From Phorcus lineatus (taxonomy: Eukaryota; Mollusca; Gastropoda; Trochida; Trochidae), in assembly GCA_921293015.1 (NCBI GenBank), contig OV121087.1, positions 7,328,501-7,392,500 of the forward strand: a stretch of 64,000 nt of DNA. The letters are read 5' to 3'. How positions within the stretch are numbered: the stretch's first letter is position 1; the number at the start of each line of letters is the position of its first letter. The notes under the pieces were generated by a model. The model was not told the origin of the DNA, searched no databases, and saw only the letters and a list, made by a program, of their open reading frames with translations. Below, one piece after another: positions 36,119 through 47,446 of this stretch. Position numbers and translations under genes: made by a program.

Positions 36119-39100
36119 TGTATGTATGTATGTATGTATGTATGCGTGTATGTATGTGTGTATGTGTGTATATATGTTCAAAATAAAGAAGTGTTTATCC
36201 AGAAATCTTGGATAACTCAGTATGCGAGATGCTTAAGGTTGTTTATGCTGGCGATAAAAGGAAAGACTTGTTTCTCCGTTTATCTCGTTTATGAAGCAAC
36301 GTTAGGTAGAGGTGCTGAGAAGACTTATTTGATATTCTCATACAGAAACTACCAAAACGTGATGCAAGGGGCGTTACATTGGGCTATCAGTGCGGTATCT
36401 TATGGTGGTCAGCAATGGACATAAGATGTCCATTATCACTACAAGAGATTCTGTCCAAACTGGACAAAGAAGAGTGAGGTTAGTTGTTTTAATGGGGTGA
36501 GTGATGAATATGATGTTGATAGGGCATACATGAGTCAATGTGTTGTCCGATTTTTGAGACGATTAGAATTAACGTTAATTCATAAAGTAAATAGGTCTTC
36601 AAATTACTTGAATCGTAACATTAGCTAATAGAATGATATACTATTCAAGCTGGTGTGCGTTATTGTAGGTCCGGAGGAGAATATCTTCAAAGACGCTTAC
36701 CGTTAAAACCGGGACTTGTAAAAAAATCCAATTTTCTGAAAAATTTTAATTACAATTTACATTTGTTGATATAAAGATTGTAAGTTTTCGAGATATTGAA
36801 GTTATGAATTTTACTCGCATTTAGCTCCTAGGCAAAATAAAAATTCGGATTTCCTACTGGGCGAGAGTTTTGTCCCGCCTCTTATGAACATGTCTTAAAA
36901 ACCTGCCAATCTTATACTTGACTCCATCATTACTATGCTACCGAAGGTACGATAGGACCGTTTCCTCTGAAGCACATGTGTATTCAAACATTTCTCTAGT
37001 CTCATAGACCAAAATTTAGTCTATGAATAATTTTAATAATTAAATTCTCCTTCATCCATAATATTATTTTATTTGGGCTCCTTATTTCATATTCAGTTAA
37101 TCTAGACTTGTTGAATGTGGACCTAGACTGTATTAATGGCTCATTTATATATTCATGAAGCAGGACTACTAGTCGCATAATGAAAATATTTTTAAAAAAT
37201 CAGTCATTGTTAAGTTGCAAGCGACTTGCCTCTTTAGAATAAGGGTACTTCTTCATTTGGTTTATTTATGTATATGGTTTAGTACAGAAGTACTAGTCCT
37301 GCTTCATGACTGTATATAAAGGAGCCTATTATACAGTCTAGGTCCACATTCAGCAAGTCTAGATTGACTGAATACAAATTAGGAGCCCAAAAGAAAAAAT
37401 ATTATAGAAGAAGGAACAGTAAATTATAGAAATGTTTCATAGACTAAGTTTTAGTCTACATAAGTACTTGCTGTTATCCTGGCTATATTGTTATTATCAT
37501 TTTTAAAAAAAGTAAGTAAAAAGCTGTAAAGGTTTCAATTGTCATGCCATGTCAAAAACATATGTGTAGTGATCATATGCCCTTGTTCTGGGGATATTCC
37601 CATTGGCGTGTAAACAAAGGGTTGTCCGCCACTTATATATAGTCGAGATAGACCTCTCGACCAGAGAAAGTGACAGGAGACGCGGCGAGATGAAAGAATA
37701 GCGATAAACGCTATAAACTGTATAATTTCGCGATAAGCCAGATATGAAGCTATTTATGAAGAGAGGAATGGACTTAATAAAGACTGCGTATCTACGCCGT
37801 ACCTTCTGTCGAGAATCGGTCTTTGTCAGGGGCTTCCCCTAATATTACTGTCAAGAACGCGATGGGGGCATTCCTTCATAATAAAGGATTTAAGACCTAG
37901 TTAGCAGTTTTAGCCTTGGTGGTTTGTGAAGAGGGCCGAGCAGACAGATAAAGTGGAAGAGAGTCGGGAATGGACAATGTAATCTACAAGCTTAAGCCCC
38001 GTCATTAGAAGATAGGGCTGCAATACATGCCTTTCCATTTCACACGGTTATGATACATGACCTTATACGTCGCTTTATGAAACTTATACGTCTAAATCAA
38101 AATGCTTTATGTTTGTTTTCCCTCGCTCTTCGCTGTTTCCTCGTGCGACCCCGAGAGTAATTACCTATAGATACATACGCCGACACAGGTATGCATTTAT
38201 ACCTATCTACTTACCTACCTGAGCCTTGACAGACATCAAAGAAAACTCCCGCCTACGATTATATACTCAACAGTTATAAACCGCCCTGTCTTACTTTCAA
38301 TATGCACATTCCTTCACTTCTCGGAAATATTACAACTGTTTCCACTTTCTGTCGATCGTGCTTCTATTTTCGTGATAGATGAATAGTTGGAATTTCTGTG
38401 TCAAACAAGCCGTGTACTTTAATTTGGGCGGATTAATATGTGCTTTATGAATAAGACGACACATATTATTATCGATTTGAATTAGGTATGTACAGGTGAA
38501 CTCAGAGTATAGGTAAAAGTCATATCGGGTATTTTCTGGTAGGTTGAATTTACAAGCTTTTCACTTCAAGACACACAATTTTGAATTTTCGCGCTGTATG
38601 CAGCTGGCTATTTTAGTGTAAATGGGGAATTATGTACTCAACTAAGCTTTTTAACGATGCAATGAAATACTAGTTATTCAAGAAGTGACCTGCAATCGAT
38701 AATGTAAAGTTGAGACGGCGTAAGTCAGAAAGAAATATAAAATTCATAGGAGTCGGTTGTGTATAAAGTTGGAAATATCGGTTGTTGAAAACGATTGAAA
38801 TAATAGGAAGGTGTGCAGAATTTGTACATACCTTAATCTTTTAACTGAGAACAAAGGACGAAACTTCCTGTATATCCGTAAATTCACCTATTTATCACAT
38901 TTTGTATTGTATTTATCATATCCGCTGCCCTTTTTCGTCTTCAAGTTGTTTTCAAAATATATACATCGTCGATATCGTAGTTCAAGCATATTTAATGCAA
39001 TGTTGAATTAATTCTTTCATATACATGTATTTTAGAATTAACTTAATAACCGGTACGTACGTTATTTCCAACTGCCCGTACTTGTATATTACTTGACAAC

Positions 39101-42100
39101 TGATCGTTAGTAAATCCGAGAGATAAGCGTTTCTTTGCAAAATATATATAAGAAGAGAGGTAAAGTGTATGCTTTGTTCGTGGACTTTAAAAAGGCTTTT
39201 GACCTTGTTGATAGATCTAAGTTATGGTATATGGTTATGTGTATGGACGGAAGTCGGAATCCTAAAGCATGCTACGAAATGCTTAAATTACAGGATAGTA
39301 ATGGTAAAGCTAACTGGGTAACAGGAATTCGTATGTTATTGTTTTCAATGGGATTTTCATATGTTTGGATATCGCAGGATTTTGGCAATTATGATTTATT
39401 CATGCAGACTTTCCTGGTACGCTGTAAAGATATTCAGTTCCAAGATTGGCATAGCAGCCTTGTTTAAAGGAATGATTTCAGATTCTACTCTAGCTTTAAA
39501 TCGCTGTTACATACAGAGAAATATGTTTTAGAATTATTTTGTCAAAAGGATCTCCTACGAATATTTTGTAAATTTAGATTCCAGTCACATAATCTTAAGA
39601 TTAGTAAATTAAGGTACGACAAGTATATTGATAATGATCAGCTTTTATGTATTAATTGTAATATGAAGGTAATAGAAGATGAATATCATTTTTTATTAGT
39701 CTGCCCCTATTATAGGCATTTACGGGAAAAACTTATTCCTCCATACTATTTCATATTCCCTTCAAGGGAAAAATTGTACAAGTTACTATCTTCTAGCAAT
39801 CCTAAGCATATTAAAAATCTGTCCATTTATTTGAAAAGAAAACTGCCAATATAATTAATGTAAACTGGACATGCGTCAATTTTGAGCTGTATCTCCATGT
39901 GCTTTTGGCCATGAGGCCTTTTCACGGAATAAACTTGTCACTTGTCACTTGTCACAGTTATGGTATATTCTTTCACGTGAAGGTGTTTCTTCCAAATTCA
40001 GTAAGACATTGCAATCTATTTATGACTGTGTCAAGGCATGTGTTCGTTCTGGTCACGCTTATTCACCATCGTTTGATTGTCCTATGGGATTAAGGCAAGG
40101 TTGTGTTTTAAGTCCGCTTTTATTTTCGATGTTTATTAATGAACTTGCAAAAGAAATTGAGTCTAATTGTTCGTATGGTATTCAATTACATCCGGAACTA
40201 GTGGAATTATTTTTATTGTTATTTGCTGATGTCATTCTTATTTCAGATACGATTTGTGGACTTCAAAAACGGATAAATATTTTAAATTATTTTTGTGAGG
40301 AATACAAATTGTCAGTTAATTTAAGTAAAACAAAGGTTGTTGTTTTTAAAAACGGCGGGATATTGTCTCATAATGAAAAGTGGTATTTTAATGGTATCAA
40401 ATTGGAATGTGAAAGTTCGTATAAATATCTTGGCCTGTTGTTTACAATGTCACTTTCATGGCGGAAACGTACATAATGCAGCCCTTCAAGCTAAGAAAGT
40501 TTTATATTGTATTTTTGCCTCTTTATTAATTAAGGCCTTTCTCGTTTAAGCTTTTCTTTGAAATATTTGATTGTCAAGTAACTCCTTTATTGTTGTATGG
40601 ATCGGAAATTTGGGGATTGAATAAAGACATTTGTTCGGAAATAGAAGTCATACATATGCAAGCTTGTAAACGGTTCGTTGGTGTTAAGTCTTCAACGTCT
40701 AACCATATTGTTAGAGGTGAATGTGGTCGCTACCCTATGTATATTTTTGCATATAAAAGAGTGATTTTATATTGGTGTAAAATCTTAGCTATGCCTAATT
40801 ACAGATATGTTAGAAAATGTTACAATATGCATTTGCAAGCTCTTAATAATGGTAAAGTCAATTGGGCCTCTAATGTAAGAGATATTTTACGTTCGAGTGG
40901 TTTTGGTTATGTTTGGGAACATCAGTGTATTAATAGTATATCAATGTTTGTTAATGAATTCTTCAATAGATTAAAAGCATGTTATGAACAAGAATGGCAT
41001 TCTGCTGTACAGGATAGTCCTAAGGCTTATTTATATTGTATGTATCAACATAATTTTTCAACAGAATTATATATTACCCTTTTAACATGTGACAAATTTA
41101 GATATGCACTAGCTCGTTTACGATGTTGCTCTAGTCATCTAAGAATTGAAACTGGTAGACATGATAAGGAACCTAGGAATGAAAGAACATGTAATGTATG
41201 TAAATGTAATTATATAGAAGATGAATATCACTTTATTTTAATATGCACTTATTATGATAATTTAAGGAATGAATTAATTCCAAAAAGATATTGGCAATTT
41301 TCAAGCAGACAGAAGTTTTATGCTCTACTGTCTTCATGCAACCCATATACAATTAAGCAGTTAGCCACTTTCATTGTTAGAGCAATGCAATTAAGAACAT
41401 ATTTTCTTTAACGCATGTATTATATTCATTTGTATCATGGGCTATGGCCTACATACTTTATGCAAATAAACAACTTAATTAATATTCAAAGACAAAATTA
41501 CACAATGTTGGCTATGTGTCATTTTTGTCTTTTTGAATATATAATACTGTATACTTGTGAACTCTTTTTCAAATATTGACATATATACGCGCAGACACAC
41601 ACACAATGTACATTGTGTGTACGTACGAAATAGTTGTGTGTGAAATAGTTGTGTCCACTAGTGTCTATAATGCATTGAGTAAGAGTATTCGAGGGTCGTA
41701 GAAATTCATTTTAGCACTTTTAGGTGTCAGGATCGAGATCGGCTGGTCCTGAGTGTGGCATAAAATTTATTAAATCCACGACGTACGCCTTGCACTAACT
41801 ATATGGGATTGTCATTGTTTGGCAATACGCACCTTTCTCACTCGGAATCTGAATTTTGTTGTGCAAGAAGACCAACACGTAATTTGAAGATAGCAATATT
41901 CAATGTATAAAACGTAGTACAGTAAAACGTAATCGATAGTAATTCAGTTGCTTAAATATGTTAAAATATATATCAGGTAAAAATTAGAAATGTTTCAGAG
42001 AGCATACCTATGTGTTTTTTCTTTTTCATTAATGCAGTGGAGGAAATTACGTTTTCTTTAGGGGATTAAAGAAAACGGATTTGAAAACCTCTACATATGA

Positions 42101-42168
42101 ATTATGGTGTTATTTTTCAGGTGAGACCGCCGTGAGAGAGGTGTATGAAGAAACAGGTGTGCACACAG
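29150..42168 (+). CDS. NUDT6: NUDT6-like Nudix hydrolase, exons 1-5 (3' end not seen)
   Basis: Five exons join in frame: 29150-29327, 30352-30558, 31552-31610, 32071-32122 and 42121-42168 (junction phases 1, 1, 0, 1, 1), giving 181 residues. Residues 1-27 are rich in Arg, Lys and Ser with no acidic residue, typical of a mitochondrial presequence. Next comes the N-terminal NUDT6 domain, with AVWLHVPITHS, FSFHHAEGD and LKLWLDPG. The Nudix domain opens with THQIGASGFVIRED, VLVIKDKN and LWKFPGG. The Nudix box is complete and canonical: GGLSELGEDIG in exon 4 and ETAVREVYEETGV in exon 5, with all metal-binding glutamates. Nudix enzymes hydrolyse nucleoside diphosphates linked to another group; the substrate of NUDT6 is not well defined. 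About 130 C-terminal residues expected from the vertebrate protein are not found before 64000, so the last exon is further off or lost. An acceptor, TTTCTCCTCTCAG, ends at 29139, so a non-coding exon probably precedes. Confidence 0.85.
29861..29980 (+). repeat. (ACAT)n microsatellite in NUDT6 intron 1
   Basis: An uninterrupted run of 26 ACAT units (29861-29964) is followed by a few variant units. It lies about 370 bases before exon 2. The reverse-complement tract is in intron 4 at 36089-36176. Confidence 0.95.
32456..32787. other. NUDT6 intron 4, unassigned open stretch
   Basis: A 97-codon open frame on the minus strand (32749 to 32456) has no recognisable motif. The sequence may be a relic of a mobile element joined to the CCGT-type repeat that starts at 32788. 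Confidence 0.25.
32788..33300. mobile_element. Pearl/HINE-like repeat: CCGT tract plus 152-base tandem unit
   Basis: The left part has ATCCCCCGTCCAACGTAGTT, which forms a small hairpin around CCAACG/GTTGG. A CCGT-type microsatellite follows at about 32829-32885, then two tandem units beginning GTTTCCGGAGCACAACTCCA at 32892 and 33044, a period of 152 bases. The word GGCGGGGGATATAGCTG near 33276 repeats the left-end motif GGCGGGGGATATTG. From memory, this layout (end, microsatellite, tandem cores, end) resembles the pearl/HINE-type non-autonomous elements of molluscs; that assignment is inference. Confidence 0.6.
33301..36088. other. NUDT6 intron 4, little recognised
   Basis: The stretch at about 33300-33410 (for example GGTATCCACACTGAAACTTC) resembles sequence at about 53300-53370 (GTATCTACACCGAAACGTCG), which suggests an old dispersed repeat. 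No exon with NUDT6 similarity and no intact mobile element were seen. The minus-strand open frame at 35169-35378 has no recognised domain. Confidence 0.35.
36089..36176 (+). repeat. (TATG)n microsatellite in NUDT6 intron 4
   Basis: Fourteen pure units at 36089-36144 are followed by variant GTGTATG units to about 36176. It is the reverse complement of the intron 1 tract at 29861-29980. The surrounding open frame (36053-36424) exists only because the tetranucleotide reads open in three frames. Confidence 0.95.
37003..37460. mobile_element. Long foldback element in NUDT6 intron 4
   Basis: The left arm (about 37003-37180) and the right arm (about 37287-37460) are inverted copies over roughly 175 bases, with perhaps 15 per cent mismatch and small gaps. 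Shared words include TGAATGTGGACCTAGACTGT and ATGAAGCAGGACT and their complements. The outer ends carry ATAGAC...TAGTCTATGA, itself a small palindrome. The loop is about 105 bases. It has no coding capacity. Confidence 0.7.
37565..37853 (+). mobile_element. Possible solo LTR
   Basis: The block begins TGTAGTGATC and ends ATTACTGTCA, short imperfect inverted ends of the TG...CA type. Inside, a TATATATA box at about 37637 is followed some 140 bases later by AATAAAG at about 37778. A U3-R-U5-like order is therefore possible. No target duplication, primer binding site or internal genes were found, so the assignment is weak. Confidence 0.3.
39138..41460 (+). pseudogene. Older LINE ORF2 relic, split by a nested LINE
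   Basis: The relic comprises 39138-39232 and 39969-41460; removing the insert and one target copy restores SKLWYILSREG in frame. The first piece has the reverse transcriptase segment YALFVDFKKAFD. After the insert come GLRQGCVLSPLLFSMFINEL, the active-site region LLLFADVILIS (FADV in place of the usual FADD, so the catalytic second Asp is lost), LSVNLSKTKVVVF and YKYLG. Frame breaks lie near 40455 and 40560. The C-terminal part (40590-41411) holds LLYGSEIWGL, a long helical region and a Cys/His knuckle, CNVCKCNYIEDEYHFILIC. The non-coding tail ends AAATAAAC near 41470. The 5' part of ORF2, including the endonuclease, is missing. It is a jockey-supergroup-like LINE; the clade is not determined. 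Confidence 0.8.
39233..39955 (+). mobile_element. 5'-truncated LINE nested in the older LINE
   Basis: The 13-base word AGTTATGGTATAT occurs at 39220-39232 and again at 39956-39968, exactly bracketing this 723-base insert: a target-site duplication. The insert encodes only the C-terminal part of a related ORF2 (NPKACYEMLKLQDSNGKANW, then after a frame break CINCNMKVIEDEYHFLLVC) and stops at 39854. The 3' region has TTTGGCCATGAGGCCTTTTC, a small hairpin, then AATAAACTTGTCAC and three copies of TTGTCAC as the tail. Truncation at the 5' end and a short tandem tail are normal outcomes of target-primed reverse transcription. Confidence 0.85.
41471..42120. other. NUDT6 intron 4, end
   Basis: A small palindrome-rich patch lies at 41580-41640 (CACAATGTACATTGTGTG). 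The acceptor TATTTTTCAG at 42111-42120 precedes exon 5. Nothing else was recognised. Confidence 0.45.
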
Positions 42169-45100
42169 GTAAGATGATGTCTTAATCATGTAAATCGATG
42201 TTTTAATTATTAATTACTTCGTCTCAGTAAGGAAAAGTTTTTGAAAGACGTATAGAATTGACAGTCATAGGTAAAGCAGTATATTCTGAATATAATCTTA
42301 TTCATCATGAAAATACACGAGAAGCTCTGAAGTAATTGCATGTTTATCAGGTGTACTGGTGCAGGAGCAAGCCGTTTCTCCGAGACGTCTTGTGTTATAA
42401 AATACAGAGATATTTTGGTATGAAATCCTTAATTATGCGAGACTCGTCGAAGTTTTTGATTTGACTTCATCATGATTAACGACAGTCATAACATGCAATT
42501 CAAGTAATGTCATGATCCAAATGGGCTGTGAAATGAGTCTAAAAACCTGAATTCGTGAAGCAACTTCCTGTTTAAGTTTCTTAAAATCTAAAGAGTGTTC
42601 TCTTTAGCTGTTCCCGCATTAAAGAGTCAATTTGAGGATCACCGAGTCCTAGTAACTGAACTCCAAGGTATGATCAACAAACTAGGGACGGTATCGTCTC
42701 TCCAGGATTTTCAGCATATCGCTTCGATGTGGGGAAATCGCAAATCATATTGTTAACAATAAGAGAAAAATATGTCAAATGAACAAATATCAATGAACAA
42801 ATGATTTTATAGAATTCCGCCAGGAGATCATTACATCAGATAAAACTGAGACAAGTCTATGAGGAGATTTGAAACCTTTAATTTTAATTGTTTTTTCAAA
42901 TTTTCGATTTTTTACCACATTTTTATTTCGAATTGATTTCATAATTGATAGTCTTGTCGCATTGCATCCTATTTCATCATATACATCATATATACATCAT
43001 ATGGTAACACAGCATGTTAGAATATAAAGTAAAACCAATTGGGTGGGGTTGTCTGTGGCCAAGTAGAGACATTTACGATTATTGCTGGTGACCGTTACGG
43101 CAAGCACCAACATATCTTCAAAAATGTTTCGAAAGAATTTATCTCCTTTTCAATTTGTAGAACTTGCCAGACCCTGCTTATGTTAACAGCTAAGAAGTAG
43201 AATGCACTGTATATTCCGTTGACTTTTTCTTGATTTGTATATCAAAAACAAAAATTGTCATTTCCCACTATTCCAATCTCTGTCCGCCTAGCACCATGGA
43301 GTTCTCCAGACAGGCGTTATCGCCATCAAATTCAATAATTGGGTTATAAACCCACTTCAAAGGGTTTCGAGGTTATAAGTCGGCTAAATAAACTAACAGA
43401 TTTACTCAAATGCACTTAGATTCATTTGCTATGCATTAGCTACAGATACAATTTTCCAATTTTAATTCTAAGAATCCAGTTTATGTGTAGACAGGGAAGT
43501 TGGAGTATCAGAGCGGCATCAAAATATTTCTTTTACTATCAAATTCACAGCAGTGTTACCCGAAAACCATAGATTTGCCAAAGAGATTCGGCTGTTGTGA
43601 CGTCATTCGACCATTTCCCATTTGAATACCGCGAAGGGCATCGCGGATGAATCTCCAGACAACGTCTGCGCATGTCCGATGTCAGAGGTCACCAGTTCCC
43701 GACTTAGATGAAAGTGGAATACTGATATGATCTCGATGCGAATGTGATAATGTACTGTGGTAAATGAAGATACAGAAAGCAGCGGGTATTTCTGACTTAA
43801 TGAAGGCTACATGCAATCAGTGGTTCCAGGGTCGTCACACCCTTCCTGCAACAAGTTGCACTCAATAGTGAAAATGAGAAGATATTTTCAAACGATTTCG
43901 TTACTTATAGGACTGGTTTTCATGGGAGCTTTTCATCTTGCATTTTTCACACATCTGATTAAGACCAACCGTGTTCCGAGCAATGAGAATTTCAATAGAG
44001 ATTTCCTTTAGCGAGATGCGAACTCGATTCCTCGGGGATTTCCTCTTCTTAAAGGTCTGACAACAGGCCATATAGTATCTTGTTCTGACAGTAGATTGAG
44101 ACAAGTTTGTTTTAATCAAATTGCATTGCATCAGATTGAAGTGTTATTCTGATTTCTATTATCAGAACACTTTATTTCTAGAATCATTTATAATCTGCTA
44201 CCTCCATTATATTTATTAAAATCCCATCTTGATTTATCAATCATGCTCTTAAAAACAAAGTAATGTATTGTGGTGAAGCTGCCACCTTGTGTGTTATGCT
44301 AATGTGGGTTTGTTTCAATTTATGTATCGCCTCAGCACTATCGCATGTGTGGAAATTAAGTTTTTTTTATACCAGCAGTTGGAGAAAACCGTCCAATCGA
44401 GATAAGAAACTTAAACTTGTTGCTGATAAGTATACGCGTGCCTTTGGTCGAGAGTGCAAGCCCTGAATTTAAAAATTTGCTCCAAATTCCAAACTTTTCT
44501 TACTGTAACTGCATTTGTATGCTTCCACAACAAAGTATTTTATTTATTTTATTACAATCACATATCTTTACATTTTAAGAATAAGAAACCTTTTTTTTAT
44601 TTTAAGACACGTTTCTCCAACATTCTTTGGCTTTTAGTTGCAGACTTCCCCCGCAAAACGAATAGCTTCACATTGCTATGATCCTCTTACTTTAAACATT
44701 GACTGTCAAATTGATGTATTTAAACTTTCATCCAATTGCGTGTGGGTGTGTATACACAAAGGACATACTTAAGCTTCTTATATTGGACTTTTGTCGAAAC
44801 TCACACTTCCCGTTACGCCAATGGAGATTACTGTAGTAGGATTGAACCTCGAGAGAATTTGCTTATTAATTAGATTTAATTCTTTATTGAGAAAATACCT
44901 TGCAACAAGGAGCTTTTCATCGTTATTTTTTAATTCTTGTTTACGTCCTTGTGTTTAACCAGGGACAATCTAATTAAGGTTAGATTAAGATTTAGTTTTT
45001 CCTTGGTTGAACAATCTATCACTGGACATTATTTTAAGTCAAAGCATTTTGAAAACAAGTTCCAGAATGGAAGGAATTTTTAGATTTTGGTCAGTGTGAT

Positions 45101-47446
45101 ACTTTGATGATAAAAATGTAAATTCAAATGCCCACGGCGAGGATTTAGTATTTCTTGCTTAGTTTGTTACGTCATATATGGTTGGTTCATTTCATTGTCA
45201 ATTCATAGTCAGTGTTGTAGCCTGTATACCATCTCCGCCCTCCCTGCTGTGTAATTGTAAGAAGTGAATTAGGAAGCATTATTACCGTTTTTGCTTTTAT
45301 GTAGCAAAGTATTTAAAAGCATACACTCCGGACAACCTTTTTTGGATATTGTAAATTATATCAATAGTGGAATGTATCTTTATTCATTATTTTAAAAAGA
45401 CCCATATATCCTTTACCCCTTTGTTCTTATATATCTCAAAAGGTGTCAGTTCATAAGTATTGGAAACGTGCAATATAGACGTTGAAATGTCCAAGCAGCG
45501 CAGCGCTATAACAGTAAAGCAGTTGTAACGGTTAACGTGAAGGTGTCCATTATACTTGTGTAACCATCAGTTTCATATTCATAAAAATATCTAACAGTCA
45601 TATGACCTTTTCGAAGTTAAGAACTTAGTTACTCCTGAATTGGATAATAACGAGTAATTTTTTTCATCTTCATGTCTCATGTGTTTACTGCTGCATTTCA
45701 CATGGATTCATACGAAACGTTTCCAATTGGCGCATTCTATACATGCGTCTTATTCCCGATTGCTGTGATTGAATGACTTATTCAGGGGCTGGCCTAAAGG
45801 CATCATATCCGCCATCTGGTTTTTGGTGAAATTACATGAACATATGAGCTGTACGATTACTAATTTTTACAACATTATAAATATAAACTATATGTATGGA
45901 TAGAATATCCACACATTTGAAAAGGGTTTATGATACGACGAAGCAACAATTCCGTGTAATGCCGTAGCATGGCTTTTCACGCTCTTAGCACAGATGAATG
46001 GTTTCTGGTCTCATTCTTGTTTTATTTTACTGAGTGTTCGCTCTCATTTATCTAGTTGTAAAATCTAAATCAACCAAAATTACACCCACGTTAACATGTT
46101 CCAACTGGGTTTTCTTATAATCATTCTCTAATTACATTCATGCATAAACTGATTTTCGTCTCCAGAAAAATACCCCGACATAACTGTTCCTTTAAGGTCA
46201 AGTTTATGTGTTTAAAACCCTAAGTTATGATCATATACTCAACTTAATATAACCTTGTCTCATCGCGATTGTTTATCTTGTTATGGTCATGTTATTCCGG
46301 CCTTTATTTGTCAATGACACTCCAGACATTTCCCAAAACTATCAAACCTTTCTTGGAAAATATGTACTGGCTATATGAATATAAATGTGTACTGGACTAC
46401 TCTTTGTGTTAAGTCACGTGCTTATTGCGTGTGATCTATATATATACGTCACAAGGCGATTCATTGCCTTTCCCCCCGTACTTTATAACAAACTCTCTGA
46501 TAAGAAAATCAATGGTAGCCAAATTTCTTGTCGACTCGAATAAGCGACGTACTACTCGTAACAAACCCGGAACTAGACTGTAAAACAGCAATACCCGGGT
46601 AGGAACGTAACATCAAGGGGGATAACTCTCAACGGCGTGAGAGAAAACGGACATTGACAGACAGTTTACAATGGCCTTGGGGAGGACAAGCCATTCATAC
46701 AAGCAGTTCATTCATCGACAGAGCTCTGTTTATTTTACCTACCTCGCGGCCCGACCTAGTCGCTTTATTACACATAAGGGCTTCAAAGGTGTATTCTTTA
46801 CCTGTGGCAATCATTACTGCCAATGTTGCTCGAACATCGGCGCTCAGGTGACCCTATACCCGAGAACTGTAAACCTATCAAGGGTTTAATCCTCGCTGAA
46901 AGTGAAGCCTGCATTTGTGAAATAGTTCACTTTATATCGTAGATCATACTGGCTTCTAAATCACCTACTGGTGTACTAAAAGCTCCAGTTTGTTTAGTTA
47001 GTGTGTTTGATCCCCGGTCGGCTGAATGAATTAATGTTCTAAGCGCTTTACATCTACCCACCTATCTACGCTCTTTATCATATCCGACAAGTTGATCCCA
47101 TCTGCAACTATCGGCTGGATTCCCGGTTATAAGTCCTGCTATCTAAGCCGTCTCTTATGTCGGGTAGCGGATGAAATATCCCTTCTTCATGTGGAGTCGA
47201 ACTTACACCCGACCACCCGTCATTGATAAGTCTTTATGATAAATCCACCCCTTTAAACCTTTCAAAGTCGCATGTGGTGCACTGTAGGTAAAAGTTTGAT
47301 GTTCCATTTATCGTATATAGAAAATGTTTAATATACAGTTAAGTCATCCTTTTAGAATTTGCTGTTTATATGAGGGGCGCTGAAATTGTGGGGAGTAAAG
47401 GTCTACTTATATGCATATTGGTGATAGGGAACTTACAGTTATGATC
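42169..47446. other. Downstream of NUDT6 exon 5; no further exon recognised
   Basis: The donor GTAAGATG at 42169 shows the gene continues. I searched for the expected C-terminal NUDT6 segment (a QQH...GAFG.SDMY...CRL type block) in this and the following sequence and did not find it. A patch of mixed composition at 46440-46870 contains TATATATA and TACGTCA but no credible gene. No transposon structure was recognised. Confidence 0.4.

Noticed and set aside
36053-36424. 123-codon frame through the (TATG)n tract
   Set aside because: The tetranucleotide repeat is open in all frames, and the rest has no recognisable protein features.
29150-42168. FGF2-type gene antisense to NUDT6, as in vertebrates
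   Set aside because: I looked on both strands around NUDT6 and found no FGF core sequence; the overlap lies outside the window or does not exist here.
43811-44011. Frame with a type II membrane-like N-terminus (MRRYFQTISLLIGLVFMGAF)
   Set aside because: It could be a first exon of a membrane enzyme, but no convincing donor or following exon was found.
46671-46889. 72-codon frame with ATG in good context after a TATA-like and CRE-like patch
   Set aside because: No recognised domain, an overlapping frame of similar length, and no splice or conservation support.
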